Below, in pieces: positions 33,737-42,315 of a stretch of DNA of 64,000 nucleotides; position 1 is the first letter of the stretch, and every line of letters begins with the position of its first letter. The translations under genes and the position numbers were made by a program. This stretch comes from WRGT01 sp942493035 (GTDB taxonomy: Bacteria > Spirochaetota > UBA4802 > UBA5550): assembly GCA_942493035.1 (NCBI GenBank), contig OW818666.1, forward strand, positions 2,170,001 through 2,234,000, written 5' to 3'. The notes beneath the pieces were generated by a model. The model searched no databases. It was not told the DNA's origin and saw only the letters and a program-made list of their open reading frames with translations.

Positions 33737-35686
33737 ATGACCTCTAAAACAGGTACGATTGAAACAGATGAAAACGATTCAGATGTTCATACCCGGAATG
33801 AAAAAGAAAAAATTATTCAGAGTATATTCCGTGCTGCTCCCGTAGGTATAGGCATGGTCGTAAACAGAGTTATTATAGAAGCGAATAATACACTGTGTGA
33901 AATGACCGGATACAACATGGATGAAATAATCGGTCATAGTGCCCAGCTGCTCTACCCCTCTGATGCAGATTTTGAATATGTAGGTATTGAAAAATACAGA
34001 AAAATAAAAGAAAAAGGTAACGGACATGTTGAAACAAGATGGAAGAAGAAGAACGGAGAAATAATCAATATACTGCTCAGCTCAAGTGCTATTGATACTA
34101 ATGATCTGTCTAAAGGGATAACTTTTACTGCTCTTGACATCACCGGTCTTAAAGCTTCTGAAGAAACCATCCGTATGCGCGATATACAGCTGAATAACAT
34201 ATCTGAAAATGTTCCGGCAGCTCTTTTCCAGTATTATGTAAAAGATAACGGGGAGACAGGCTTCTATTATATAAGCGAAAGTACCGAACGTATATTCGGG
34301 CTGAAGAATGATTTAAACGGTTTTTTTGAAAAATTCTCTTTGCATGTTTCACCCGATTACCGCGAAAACTTTATTAATTCTATCAATTATTCGGTTAAAA
34401 ATAAAGTGCCATGGGATTTTGAAGGAATTTTTATAAAAGATTCCGGCGACTCTATATGGTTCCGCTGTACTTCAAATCCGGTTATTATGAAAGATGAGGT
34501 AATATACAATGGATTAGGCCTGGATAATACCGATAAAATAAAATTTCTTTCACTTAATGAAAGAGCGAATAAACTTGAATCGCTTGCCCTTCTTGCCGGA
34601 GGAATAGCACACGACTTCAACAATATTCTTGGCGGTATTTTCGGATATATTGAAATGGCAAGAAATTACAGCAGAGCAGATAAAGTTGTAAGCGGATATC
34701 TTGACAGTGCCATGCAGATATTTGACCGTTCCAAGGCTCTAACCGGACAGCTCCTGACATTCGCAAAAGGTGGAGATCCCGTTAAAAAAAGCGGTTCAAT
34801 AACACAGACTTTAATCGACATTACAACTTTCTTAATGAAAGATTCCCCACATGCTTACGAATTCAGCTTCCCTGATAATTTATTCAGATGCGAATATGAC
34901 AGCGGGCAGATTTCCAATGCTTTCGAAAATATTATAACAAACGCAATACAGGCAATGCCTGCAGGGGGCAGTCTCTACATTTCAGCAGAGAATGTTAACA
35001 TCCCTGATAAAAGAAATACTTATCTGGAACCGGGGGATTATGTTAAAATTTCCATACGGGACAGCGGCACCGGAATTCCGGGTGAAATGATTCCAAAAAT
35101 ATTCGACCCGTTTTTTACTACCAAAAAAAAATGCAAAGGGATGGGACTAGCCACCAGTCATTCAATTATCACCAGGCATCACGGATGTATCGATGTGAAT
35201 TCCTCACCGGGAAAAGGAACTGCATTTTACATATACCTCCCGGCATCTACGGGTCAAACCATAACTAAAACTGTAGAGATATCCTCTGAGAAAAAAGGTA
35301 ACGGATCTGTTCTGCTTATGGATGATGAAGTATTCATCAGGGAGACTGTAGGTGAGATGCTTAAAATAATGGGATATAATGTCTATAAAGCTACAGAGGG
35401 AAATGAAGCTATAAAAATTATTGAAGAGGGTTTAAAAAACGGAGTAAACTTCAGAGCTGTTATACTTGATCTTACAATACCCAACGGAATGGGTGGAAAA
35501 GAAACCATAAGAAGAATGCGTGATATGGGTATAGAAATACCCGCGATAGCATCGAGCGGCTACTCCGATGACCCGGTAATATCATCCCCAACCGATTACG
35601 GCTTCAACGACAGCCTTAGAAAACCTTACAGAATGGAGGACCTTGCATCGATGCTGAATTACTATGTTAACGGAAAGACTTTGTAA
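33737..35686 (+). CDS. Hybrid sensor histidine kinase with two PAS domains and a C-terminal receiver
   Basis: This 649-residue cytoplasmic kinase has PAS 1 at about 28-140 (IFRAAPVGIGMVVNRVIIEA), PAS 2 at about 150-280 and a HisKA box with His in LLAGGIAHDFNNILGGIFGY (about 296). The HATPase domain (NAFENIITNAIQAMPAGG; DSGTGIPGEMIPKIFDPFFTT; GMGLATSHSII) follows. The C-terminal receiver holds the phosphoacceptor in VILDLTIPNGMGG. This is the NtrB-like AHDFNN class. No membrane segments are seen. It stands alone; the partner is unknown. Confidence 0.9.
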   Translation: MTSKTGTIETDENDSDVHTRNEKEKIIQSIFRAAPVGIGMVVNRVIIEANNTLCEMTGYNMDEIIGHSAQLLYPSDADFEYVGIEKYRKIKEKGNGHVETRWKKKNGEIINILLSSSAIDTNDLSKGITFTALDITGLKASEETIRMRDIQLNNISENVPAALFQYYVKDNGETGFYYISESTERIFGLKNDLNGFFEKFSLHVSPDYRENFINSINYSVKNKVPWDFEGIFIKDSGDSIWFRCTSNPVIMKDEVIYNGLGLDNTDKIKFLSLNERANKLESLALLAGGIAHDFNNILGGIFGYIEMARNYSRADKVVSGYLDSAMQIFDRSKALTGQLLTFAKGGDPVKKSGSITQTLIDITTFLMKDSPHAYEFSFPDNLFRCEYDSGQISNAFENIITNAIQAMPAGGSLYISAENVNIPDKRNTYLEPGDYVKISIRDSGTGIPGEMIPKIFDPFFTTKKKCKGMGLATSHSIITRHHGCIDVNSSPGKGTAFYIYLPASTGQTITKTVEISSEKKGNGSVLLMDDEVFIRETVGEMLKIMGYNVYKATEGNEAIKIIEEGLKNGVNFRAVILDLTIPNGMGGKETIRRMRDMGIEIPAIASSGYSDDPVISSPTDYGFNDSLRKPYRMEDLASMLNYYVNGKTL

Positions 35687-35693
35687 CTGAAAT

Positions 35694-35891
35694 TCATTTT
35701 TTCTTCTCACCATCTGTTTCCAGTGATGATTCATTCCCTTTAACACTCTTCTTTTTCAGGCAGAGCTCACATCTTTCGTCACTGCAGAACTGACAACTGA
35801 AGCAGTCTTTACAGGGGTGTTTCTTCTTCATATGATTTGTTTCAGGAACATAAATATTTCCGGTAAATCCCTCTATCTTTATAAACGGCAT
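35694..35891 (-). CDS. Small cysteine-rich protein
   Basis: This 65-residue protein has six cysteines packed in PCKDCFSCQFCSDERCELCL (residues 27-46), a likely zinc or FeS site. A hydrophobic N-terminus (MPFIKIEGFTGNIYVPE) and a charged tail flank it. The N-terminal part reads like a conserved small beta domain. I know no function. It is convergent with the hybrid kinase, with seven bases between their stops. The upstream spacer holds family-1 palindromes. Confidence 0.6.
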   Translation of the reverse strand: MPFIKIEGFTGNIYVPETNHMKKKHPCKDCFSCQFCSDERCELCLKKKSVKGNESSLETDGEKKK

Positions 35892-35934
35892 TTAGTTCAC
35901 CTTCAGTTTAATATACTGAATTTTTTCAGTAATA

Positions 35935-36030
35935 ATTCACTATTTATTCCTTAACTTTTCTAAAGTAAAAAAAATTATATATCCCAGCCGCCTCCGAAGG
36001 CGGCTGGGATATATATAATTTTTTTCATTA
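35935..36030. repeat. Family-1 GC-rich palindrome
   Basis: The flank TATTTATTCCTTAACTT, then TATAT, CCCAGCCGCCT / AGGCGGCTGGG (about 35983-36008) and ATATAATTTTTT. Flanks match 24880-24960; the GC stem differs in a paired way. Confidence 0.68.
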
Positions 36031-36056
36031 AAAATATAACTCAGCGGACGAATCCT

Positions 36057-36112
36057 ATCATTACCTGACGAAATCAGTCCCCTGAATCTCCGGAGATTCA
36101 GGGGACTGAGAG
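36057..36112. repeat. Perfect 36-bp palindrome
   Basis: Two 18-base arms, TCAGTCCCCTGAATCTCC and GGAGATTCAGGGGACTGA, meet without a loop (36074-36109). The left flank CCTATCATTACC resembles the family-3 leader. It lies downstream of rsgA. Confidence 0.7.
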
Positions 36113-36147
36113 GTTTGATTAATATTCTATTACCGTATTGAATAACA

Positions 36148-37206
36148 TCACTTATTTATTTTTCTGATTATTTTTGAAAGCTTCTTCTCTTTTGCTTTTC
36201 TCTCCAGCCGGGCACCAAGGTCTTTCCGGGAGTTCAGTGACTCGATTTCAGTTCTTATGGAAATATAGTTCTGATACCTTGCGTAATCGATCTGTCCTTC
36301 ATCTACAAGCTCAATTACTCCGCATCCCGGCTCATCGGTGTGAGTGCAGTCTCTGAATCTGCACAACGATGAAGCTTCTGCTATGTCTGCAAATGCAAGA
36401 TCAAGAGACTCCACTGTACCGAATGGACTGAGTTCACGAAGACCGGGAGTATCAATCACCATTGCTCCCGAAGAGAGAAAAAATAATTCCCTATGTGTAG
36501 TAGTATGCCTTCCGCGCAGATCATCCTGGCGTAACTCACCTGTTTTCTCTATCTGAGCTCCGATAAGCGAATTAATCAGAGCAGACTTACCGGCCCCTGA
36601 TGGTCCGGTGAAAGCGGCAGTAACAGCAGGTTTAAGCAGAGACACTACATGTTCCATCCCCTCGCCGGTAAGCGCGCTCACCATATAAACAGGAATATCA
36701 CCGGAAACGGAACAGGCCTGGCTTATAAAATTCTCCCGGTCTCCGCATAAATCACACTTGTTCAGAAGAAGAACAGGTTCAGCTCCCCCATCTCTGACCA
36801 TAACTATATAGCGCTCAATAGCGCGGAGATTAAAATTCCTCCCTCCGTCAAGCGATGCGACTATAAACATAATATCTATATTCGCTGCTATAATCTGCTC
36901 GTCACAGCTTCTGCCGGCCCCCTTCCTCGAAAAAAAGCTTGATCGCTCAAGAACTCTTTCGATCATATATGCACCGGAATCTCCGCGGAGCAAAACCCAG
37001 TCCCCTGCCGCCGGATAGTCTGCTCTCCCTGCTGAAGTGTACTGGAAATAACCCGAGAGCGGGGCATCAACTCTGCCTGTTTCTGTTTCTATTCCGTATA
37101 TCGGCCCGGTTACAGAGGTTATTCTTCCGGGGATAAGGTTCGGATTTCTGACATTGGATAACTGCTCACTGAAAAAATTTCGCCATCCTATCTCTTCAAG
37201 TTTCAC
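36148..37206 (-). CDS. rsgA: Small-ribosomal-subunit biogenesis GTPase RsgA
   Basis: This 352-residue circularly permuted GTPase has an OB domain at the N-terminus (GRITSVTGPIYGIETETGRV). G4 is LLNKCDL (about 155), G1 is FTGPSGAGKSALINSL (about 195) and G2 is the HTTTHREL loop. The G3 motif is DTPGLREL. The C-terminal zinc site is CRFRDCTHTDEPGCGV (about 284-299). It checks late 30S assembly by releasing RbfA-type factors. Length matches the family. It is transcribed alone, with two palindromes after it and a long AT-rich spacer before it. Confidence 0.95.
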   Translation of the reverse strand: MKLEEIGWRNFFSEQLSNVRNPNLIPGRITSVTGPIYGIETETGRVDAPLSGYFQYTSAGRADYPAAGDWVLLRGDSGAYMIERVLERSSFFSRKGAGRSCDEQIIAANIDIMFIVASLDGGRNFNLRAIERYIVMVRDGGAEPVLLLNKCDLCGDRENFISQACSVSGDIPVYMVSALTGEGMEHVVSLLKPAVTAAFTGPSGAGKSALINSLIGAQIEKTGELRQDDLRGRHTTTHRELFFLSSGAMVIDTPGLRELSPFGTVESLDLAFADIAEASSLCRFRDCTHTDEPGCGVIELVDEGQIDYARYQNYISIRTEIESLNSRKDLGARLERKAKEKKLSKIIRKINK

Positions 37207-37629
37207 TCCTCACCTCCGTCATTATTTACTTCAGATGATTTCATGGGAATATTATACTGTATATTTAGTTCTGACATTATTAACTCCTTAACTTTTATTC
37301 ATAACGCTTAACAATTTATACCTGCAAAACTGATGGTATAAATATACATGTTTCGTCCTGAATTTAATGCATAGTTTTCTGCAAAAATTTATTAATTATA
37401 AAATGATGGTATACGATGTCCTGCCCTGTTAAGACAGAGTTAGTGCGGTAATTGCTGCGGAAGAATTTCTGAGATTAAACTTTTTACTTAATTAAGAAAT
37501 TTCTGTACCAAAGTCAATTCCCGAGCAGGAACATCCCTCTTACAAAATCCGTCATAAAACCCCCTGATCATTTTTTTATCATTAAAATAAACAACTTTAT
37601 GCAAGTCAATAAAAATCCGGAAAATTATA

Positions 37630-37679
37630 TTGACAGAATCATATATATAATTTAATTAACCGGTTAATTAAATTATATA
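37630..37679 (+). promoter_or_regulatory. Promoter with a 36-bp palindromic operator-like site
   Basis: TTGACA at 37630-37635 is followed after 17 bases by TAATTA. A perfect palindrome centred on AACCGGTT covers 37644-37679, over the -10 region and about 67 bases before the RND gene. The size and symmetry suit a TetR- or MarR-type repressor, but no regulator gene is nearby. The rest of the 540-base spacer 37207-37746 shows nothing recognisable. Confidence 0.5.
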
Positions 37680-37746
37680 GTTAAACTTTTCAGGCTTATC
37701 ATAACTGAAACACTATACTTTTCTATTACAATTACGGGAGCAACAA

Positions 37747-40700
37747 ATGAATATCGCCCGCCTCTCTATTAAAAGGCCAATTCTTATTACATGTATAGTC
37801 TTATCCATGCTGACTTTCGGGGTTATATCCCTGAACAGACTCGGCGTTGACCTCTACCCTGAGATTAATTTCCCAATGCTCTCCATATCTACTGTATATG
37901 CAGGCGCCGCACCGGAAGAGATTGAAAAACTGATTACTAAACCTCTCGAAGAGGAACTCGGGGCAATCGAGGGTATAAGGCATATTTATTCAACAAATCT
38001 AGAGGGTGTTTCAATCATCACTATTGAATTTACACTTGATACAGATTTAAAACAGGCCGATCAGAATGTACGCGGTAAGATCAACATAGCAAAAAATAAA
38101 CTCCCTGACGAGATAGATGAGCCTCTTGTCCAGCAGCTCGATCCTTCTGACGCGCCAATACTCCGGATGGGACTTGTCGCGGATCTCACTCCATCTGAAA
38201 TATATGATATCGCAAAAGAAGTACTCAAACCGAGACTGGTACGGATAGAAGGTGTGGGAGATGTTAAGATACTTGGAGGGACAAGACGTGAGATTCAGGT
38301 TGAGCTTGACCAGAACAGACTTAACGAGCTGAGGCTTTCAACATCATCTGTTGTAAACAGCATGAAGGGTTCCGGTTCAAACATTCCTGTAGGAAAAAGA
38401 GAACATGGAAATACCGAAACTAATTTCCGGGCAATAGGAGAGTACACAGACTTCTCACAGATTGAAAACAGCCTGGTTTCTTTTTCCGGCGATATAGGAA
38501 GCGGTATAGCGCTTAAAGATCTCGGAAATGTAAAAGACGGAAATGAAGATGTAAAAAATATTGCTTACCTCTACTACCCTTTTGAGAAAGGAGCAAAATA
38601 CAAAAAGAAAAAAAATGAGTCCGACACGGAGAGGAAAACCAGATACTGTCTTTTTCTCGATGTGCAGAAAAGATCAGGTGCAAATACAGTAAAGGTTGTA
38701 GATGAAGTAAACAACAGACTTTCAGATGTTAATGAGATGCTCAAAACTTACAAGGGAAATCCCAGACTTATTACTGTACTGGACACATCTCACTGGATAA
38801 GGATAAATGTTGAAGAGACTACCAGAGATATCATCCTTGGAATAATACTGGCAATATTCGTCGTCTACCTTTTCCTGGGAAATATACGTTCCACTTTGAT
38901 TACCGGATTTGCAATACCGAACTCCCTTATCGGTGCGTTTATAATAATGTACGCCATGGGTTTCACTATAAACATTGTAACACTTCTTGCTCTCTCGCTC
39001 ACGGTCGGTCTCCTTGTCGATGACGCAATTGTTGTACGGGAGAATATATTCCGGAAACTGGAAGATGGTCTCCCTCCGGAAGAAGCTGCCGAAAAGGGGA
39101 CTAAAGAAGTTATGCTTGCTGTAATCGCAACTACACTTACAATTATGTCTGTCTTCATACCGATAGCTTTTCTCCAGGGGATTGTGGGAAGATTTTTTAT
39201 GCAGTTCGGATTTACAGTTGTCTTTGCAATGGCTATCAGTCTCTTTGATGCTCTGACAGTTGCCCCGTTCCTCAGTGCCTACTTCGCTGGTTCGGGACAC
39301 AAGGCGAAAAATATTCTGGTCACATCATTCGAAAAATTCCAGGAGTATCTGGAAGAGAAATACCTTGTGGTTATGAATTTTTCACTGAACAGACCTTTAA
39401 CTGTTATAATTGTAACCACTGCAGTTTTTATCTCCAGCATCGGACTTATGGCTTTTATTAAGCAGGGATTTATCTCCGAAGGTGATGACGGAATGTATAC
39501 TGTTACGATAAAACTTCCAACAGGTACCAGCCTCCAGGGAACACAGGATGTAATAAAACAGATCGAAGAGAGAATTAAAACACTTAAAGATCTTGATTAC
39601 ATGTCTGTAACAGTCGGCGGCGATCAGGGTGAACCGGAACAGGGAAAATTAGACTGTTTTCTGCTGCCGCCTGATATGAGGAAAAACAATACTGAATGGA
39701 ATAAGCAGGAGACCAGAAAATTTCTTGCAGATTTTAAACATGCAAAACCGGCTGTTGATAGAATAAAAATCTCATCACTGGATGATAAACCGTTTATACT
39801 TGCAATAAAGGGAAATAATCTTGAAATTATCGAAGAATATTCATCAAATATTATAAATGATATAAAGCAGTTCCAGGATTTAACTGAAGTTGAATCGAGT
39901 TACGAAACAGGTAAACCTGAATTTCAGATAAAAATGAATCAGACGAAGATGAAAGAACTCGGTGTAATACAGGGTATGGCGGGAATGGAACTCAGGTACA
40001 ACATTGCCGGAGCTGTTGTGGGCAAACTCTCCGACGATGGGCTTGAGTATGATATACGTGCCAGACTCAAACCGGAACAACGGGATTTAAGATATACATA
40101 TACTTCAACCAAAGTTCCGAATATGCACAACATGATGGTGCCTCTCACTGCTATTGCGGAGTTCAGCAATACCACCGGTAAGGCAAAGATCAGCAGACAG
40201 GACCGTGCATATGTAATAGTCATTACCGCTAACCTTGCTCCCGAAGGAGCTGTTGGAACAGCTATGACAAATGTACACAAACTGATTAAAGAAAAGTATC
40301 CTCTGCCGAATGGTGTTACATACAGTTTTATTGGTGAGGCCGAAAGCTTTGACGAGCTGCTATCGGGGATAAAAGTGGCTTTTATATTATCCATTATATT
40401 TATCTTTCTGGTTCTCGCCAGCCTGTACGAATCTTTCATAACTCCGTTTACAATTCTGCTGGCGATCCCTCCGGCAATGACAGGGGCGATTCTGGCTCTG
40501 CTTGCTACAGGATTTACACTGGATATGTTCAGCATGATTGGTATGATAATGCTCATGGGACTGGTAACTAAAAATTCAATTCTGCTTGTTGACTTTGCCC
40601 TTGTAGGTGTCCGCGCCGGGCAGGAAAGAAAGAAAGCGATTATGGATGCCGGACTTAAACGGCTCCGTCCGATTCTTATGACAACATTCGCCATGATGGC

Positions 40701-40986
40701 AGGAATGCTCCCTCTTGCACTCGGCCTTGGTGAAGGTGCAAAGATTAAGCAATCAATGGGTATAGCTATTCTCGGCGGACTTATTGTTTCTACAATTATA
40801 ACTCTTGTTGTTGTACCTGCTACATTTGAATACATTGACATATTCAGAGAGTTTATCGAGAGCAAATTCCGGATAAAACATATCCCGTCACCCGCCGATG
40901 ATGAAACTGATGTAGAAGATTCTATACCTGAAGTAAAAGTAAAATCTAAAACAAAAAAAACCTCTTTGAAGAAATCCTCCCGCTAG
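37747..40986 (+). CDS. RND-family efflux transporter (AcrB-like), paralogue
   Basis: This 1079-residue pump is closely related to the one at 30283-33453: IARLSIKRPILITCIVLSML, VDLYPEINFPMLSISTVYAG, TM4 VGLLVDDAIVVRENIFRK and LVLASLYESFITPFTILLAI. It also has a basic insertion near residues 285-300 and a Lys-rich C-terminal tail (KVKSKTKKTSLKKSSR). As with its paralogue, no membrane-fusion or outer-membrane gene is adjacent. A palindromic operator-like site lies upstream. The stop codon lies in the loop of a terminator-like hairpin. Confidence 0.9.
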   Translation: MNIARLSIKRPILITCIVLSMLTFGVISLNRLGVDLYPEINFPMLSISTVYAGAAPEEIEKLITKPLEEELGAIEGIRHIYSTNLEGVSIITIEFTLDTDLKQADQNVRGKINIAKNKLPDEIDEPLVQQLDPSDAPILRMGLVADLTPSEIYDIAKEVLKPRLVRIEGVGDVKILGGTRREIQVELDQNRLNELRLSTSSVVNSMKGSGSNIPVGKREHGNTETNFRAIGEYTDFSQIENSLVSFSGDIGSGIALKDLGNVKDGNEDVKNIAYLYYPFEKGAKYKKKKNESDTERKTRYCLFLDVQKRSGANTVKVVDEVNNRLSDVNEMLKTYKGNPRLITVLDTSHWIRINVEETTRDIILGIILAIFVVYLFLGNIRSTLITGFAIPNSLIGAFIIMYAMGFTINIVTLLALSLTVGLLVDDAIVVRENIFRKLEDGLPPEEAAEKGTKEVMLAVIATTLTIMSVFIPIAFLQGIVGRFFMQFGFTVVFAMAISLFDALTVAPFLSAYFAGSGHKAKNILVTSFEKFQEYLEEKYLVVMNFSLNRPLTVIIVTTAVFISSIGLMAFIKQGFISEGDDGMYTVTIKLPTGTSLQGTQDVIKQIEERIKTLKDLDYMSVTVGGDQGEPEQGKLDCFLLPPDMRKNNTEWNKQETRKFLADFKHAKPAVDRIKISSLDDKPFILAIKGNNLEIIEEYSSNIINDIKQFQDLTEVESSYETGKPEFQIKMNQTKMKELGVIQGMAGMELRYNIAGAVVGKLSDDGLEYDIRARLKPEQRDLRYTYTSTKVPNMHNMMVPLTAIAEFSNTTGKAKISRQDRAYVIVITANLAPEGAVGTAMTNVHKLIKEKYPLPNGVTYSFIGEAESFDELLSGIKVAFILSIIFIFLVLASLYESFITPFTILLAIPPAMTGAILALLATGFTLDMFSMIGMIMLMGLVTKNSILLVDFALVGVRAGQERKKAIMDAGLKRLRPILMTTFAMMAGMLPLALGLGEGAKIKQSMGIAILGGLIVSTIITLVVVPATFEYIDIFREFIESKFRIKHIPSPADDETDVEDSIPEVKVKSKTKKTSLKKSSR

Positions 40987-40996
40987 GGAGGATTTC
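40970..40996 (+). terminator. Hairpin overlapping the RND stop codon
   Basis: The stem GAAATCCTCCC / GGGAGGATTTC encloses the end of the coding sequence, with TAG at 40984-40986. The T tail is poor, so termination is likely but not certain. Confidence 0.5.
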
Positions 40997-41039
40997 TCAT
41001 ACCTCATTGTTTGTAAACTCTTAACTACTTATCTGTATA

Positions 41040-41275
41040 TTAAATACAATTGAAATATATATCCCCGCCTTCGACCTAGTCATTACCCGCATCTTTTATT
41101 TTTACTGTAAATCATCCCGCAAAGCCCCCGCACCCCGGAGGGGGCAAGTCAATGTTGATTAAAACTAATGATTATAATAATGAATTTTATATTGAAGTCC
41201 CCCCTCGGGGGATTTAGGGGGCTGCACAAAAGATGTTGCTCATGATTAGGCCTTCGGTGTGGATATATATTTTTA
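41040..41275. repeat. Family-3 long nested palindrome
   Basis: Outer arms CCTAGTCATTACCCGCATCT (about 41077-41096) and AAAAGATGTTGCTCATGATT pair imperfectly, and ATATATATCCCC / GGATATATAT lies outside them. The inside holds GC-rich pieces: CCCCCGCACCCCGGAGGGGG and CCCCCCTCGGGGGATTTAGG. The leader is shared with 44480-44606. Confidence 0.6.
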
Positions 41276-41415
41276 TCAGATTTTTACATAGCTTTTCTAT
41301 AGCTGAGTAGTTACAAATTTTATTGTATAACGAAATTTCCAGTATAAAAGAATGACATGTACATCATTCTTAATTATATTGACTACGTGTAGATACTGTG
41401 AAAGGAGACAAAAAT

Positions 41416-41928
41416 GTGAACCAGATAGATGATGAAAATAAAGTATTTGTCGATTTAAAGTTCGGACCCAAATGGACATATATTTCCACGGTGCGGACTT
41501 TTGTTGAAAATTTTATGGCGATATCTCTTGCAGACAAAAAAAAAGCCGGACTGATTGCAATGTCAGTAAATGAGCTTATTGAAAACGCAATAAAATACTC
41601 TGACAAAGAGGACATACAAATAAAATTTCAGATTATTACCAACGAAAAAAAAATCTATGTGAATGTATCAAATCACGCTACGGTGGAAGAGGAGAGCAAT
41701 CTCAAAAAAATACTTGATGAAATAAACAGCCTACCGCCCCTTGAAGCGTATATGTACAGGATGAAATCAAGCCTCGATTCTTTAAATGATAAAAGCGCTA
41801 TCGGACTGGCAAGAGTCAGATACGAATCGAATGCCGAAATTAACCACACATATAACGATGACGGATTTGTAAATGTTCATGCAGCAATTCCAATTGATAA
41901 CATAGAGGTATGCAATGAGTGCATTTAA
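41416..41928 (+). CDS. GHKL ATPase-fold regulator (slr1658/RsbW-like)
   Basis: This protein of about 170 residues has the histidine-kinase-type ATPase fold of anti-sigma or switch kinases. The N-box is VNELIENAIKYSDKEDIQIK; a late region with SAIGLARVRYES stands where a G box would be. I choose GTG 41416, with AAAGGAG eight bases upstream; GTG 41398 is the alternative. It overlaps the STAS-like gene by 14 bases. The pair resembles the slr1658/slr1659 couples found beside histidine kinases. It may bind the STAS-like partner in a partner-switching circuit. Confidence 0.7.
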   Translation: MNQIDDENKVFVDLKFGPKWTYISTVRTFVENFMAISLADKKKAGLIAMSVNELIENAIKYSDKEDIQIKFQIITNEKKIYVNVSNHATVEEESNLKKILDEINSLPPLEAYMYRMKSSLDSLNDKSAIGLARVRYESNAEINHTYNDDGFVNVHAAIPIDNIEVCNECI

Positions 41929-42301
41929 TATTGACCCCTTCCACTTTGAAAATGCAAGAGCCTCTCTTGAAGATAATACATCAGGTATCACACTGGTGCT
42001 GGCCGGTGATATAGACATGAGAGACACATCTCTGGAATTTCTTCCATATTTAATTAAAGTGCATAACGCGCTTATACAGAACAACATAAAAGCTGTTAAA
42101 CTCAACCTGATGAATCTCACTTTTATGAATTCTAACGGCATCAAATCACTTATCAACTGGATCATGAAGTTAACAGAAATTCCGGAACAGATGCAGTACA
42201 AAATTTCTATTACTGCCAATAACAATATTGCCTGGCAGGAGAGCACTCTGCCTGTTTTACAAAAATTGTTTCCCGATTTTATAATTATTGAACAGATCTA
42301 A
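41915..42301 (+). CDS. STAS-like regulator (slr1659-like)
   Basis: This 128-residue protein has features of an anti-sigma-antagonist fold: ITLVLAGDIDMRDTSLEFLP at the start, then VKLNLMNLTFMNSNGIKSLI. The Ser in MNSNGIKSL occupies the position phosphorylated in SpoIIAA/RsbV proteins. Its start overlaps the GHKL gene and its stop is 14 bases before the hybrid kinase, so three genes form one operon. A SpoIIE phosphatase lies convergently at 44611-46242 and could act on the phosphoserine (inference). Confidence 0.72.
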   Translation: MSAFNIDPFHFENARASLEDNTSGITLVLAGDIDMRDTSLEFLPYLIKVHNALIQNNIKAVKLNLMNLTFMNSNGIKSLINWIMKLTEIPEQMQYKISITANNNIAWQESTLPVLQKLFPDFIIIEQI

Positions 42302-42315
42302 CAGTCAGGCTGAAG

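Noticed and set aside
38722..39300. Long minus-strand frames opposite the RND genes
   Set aside because: They are antisense shadows of the pump coding sequence with unnatural composition.
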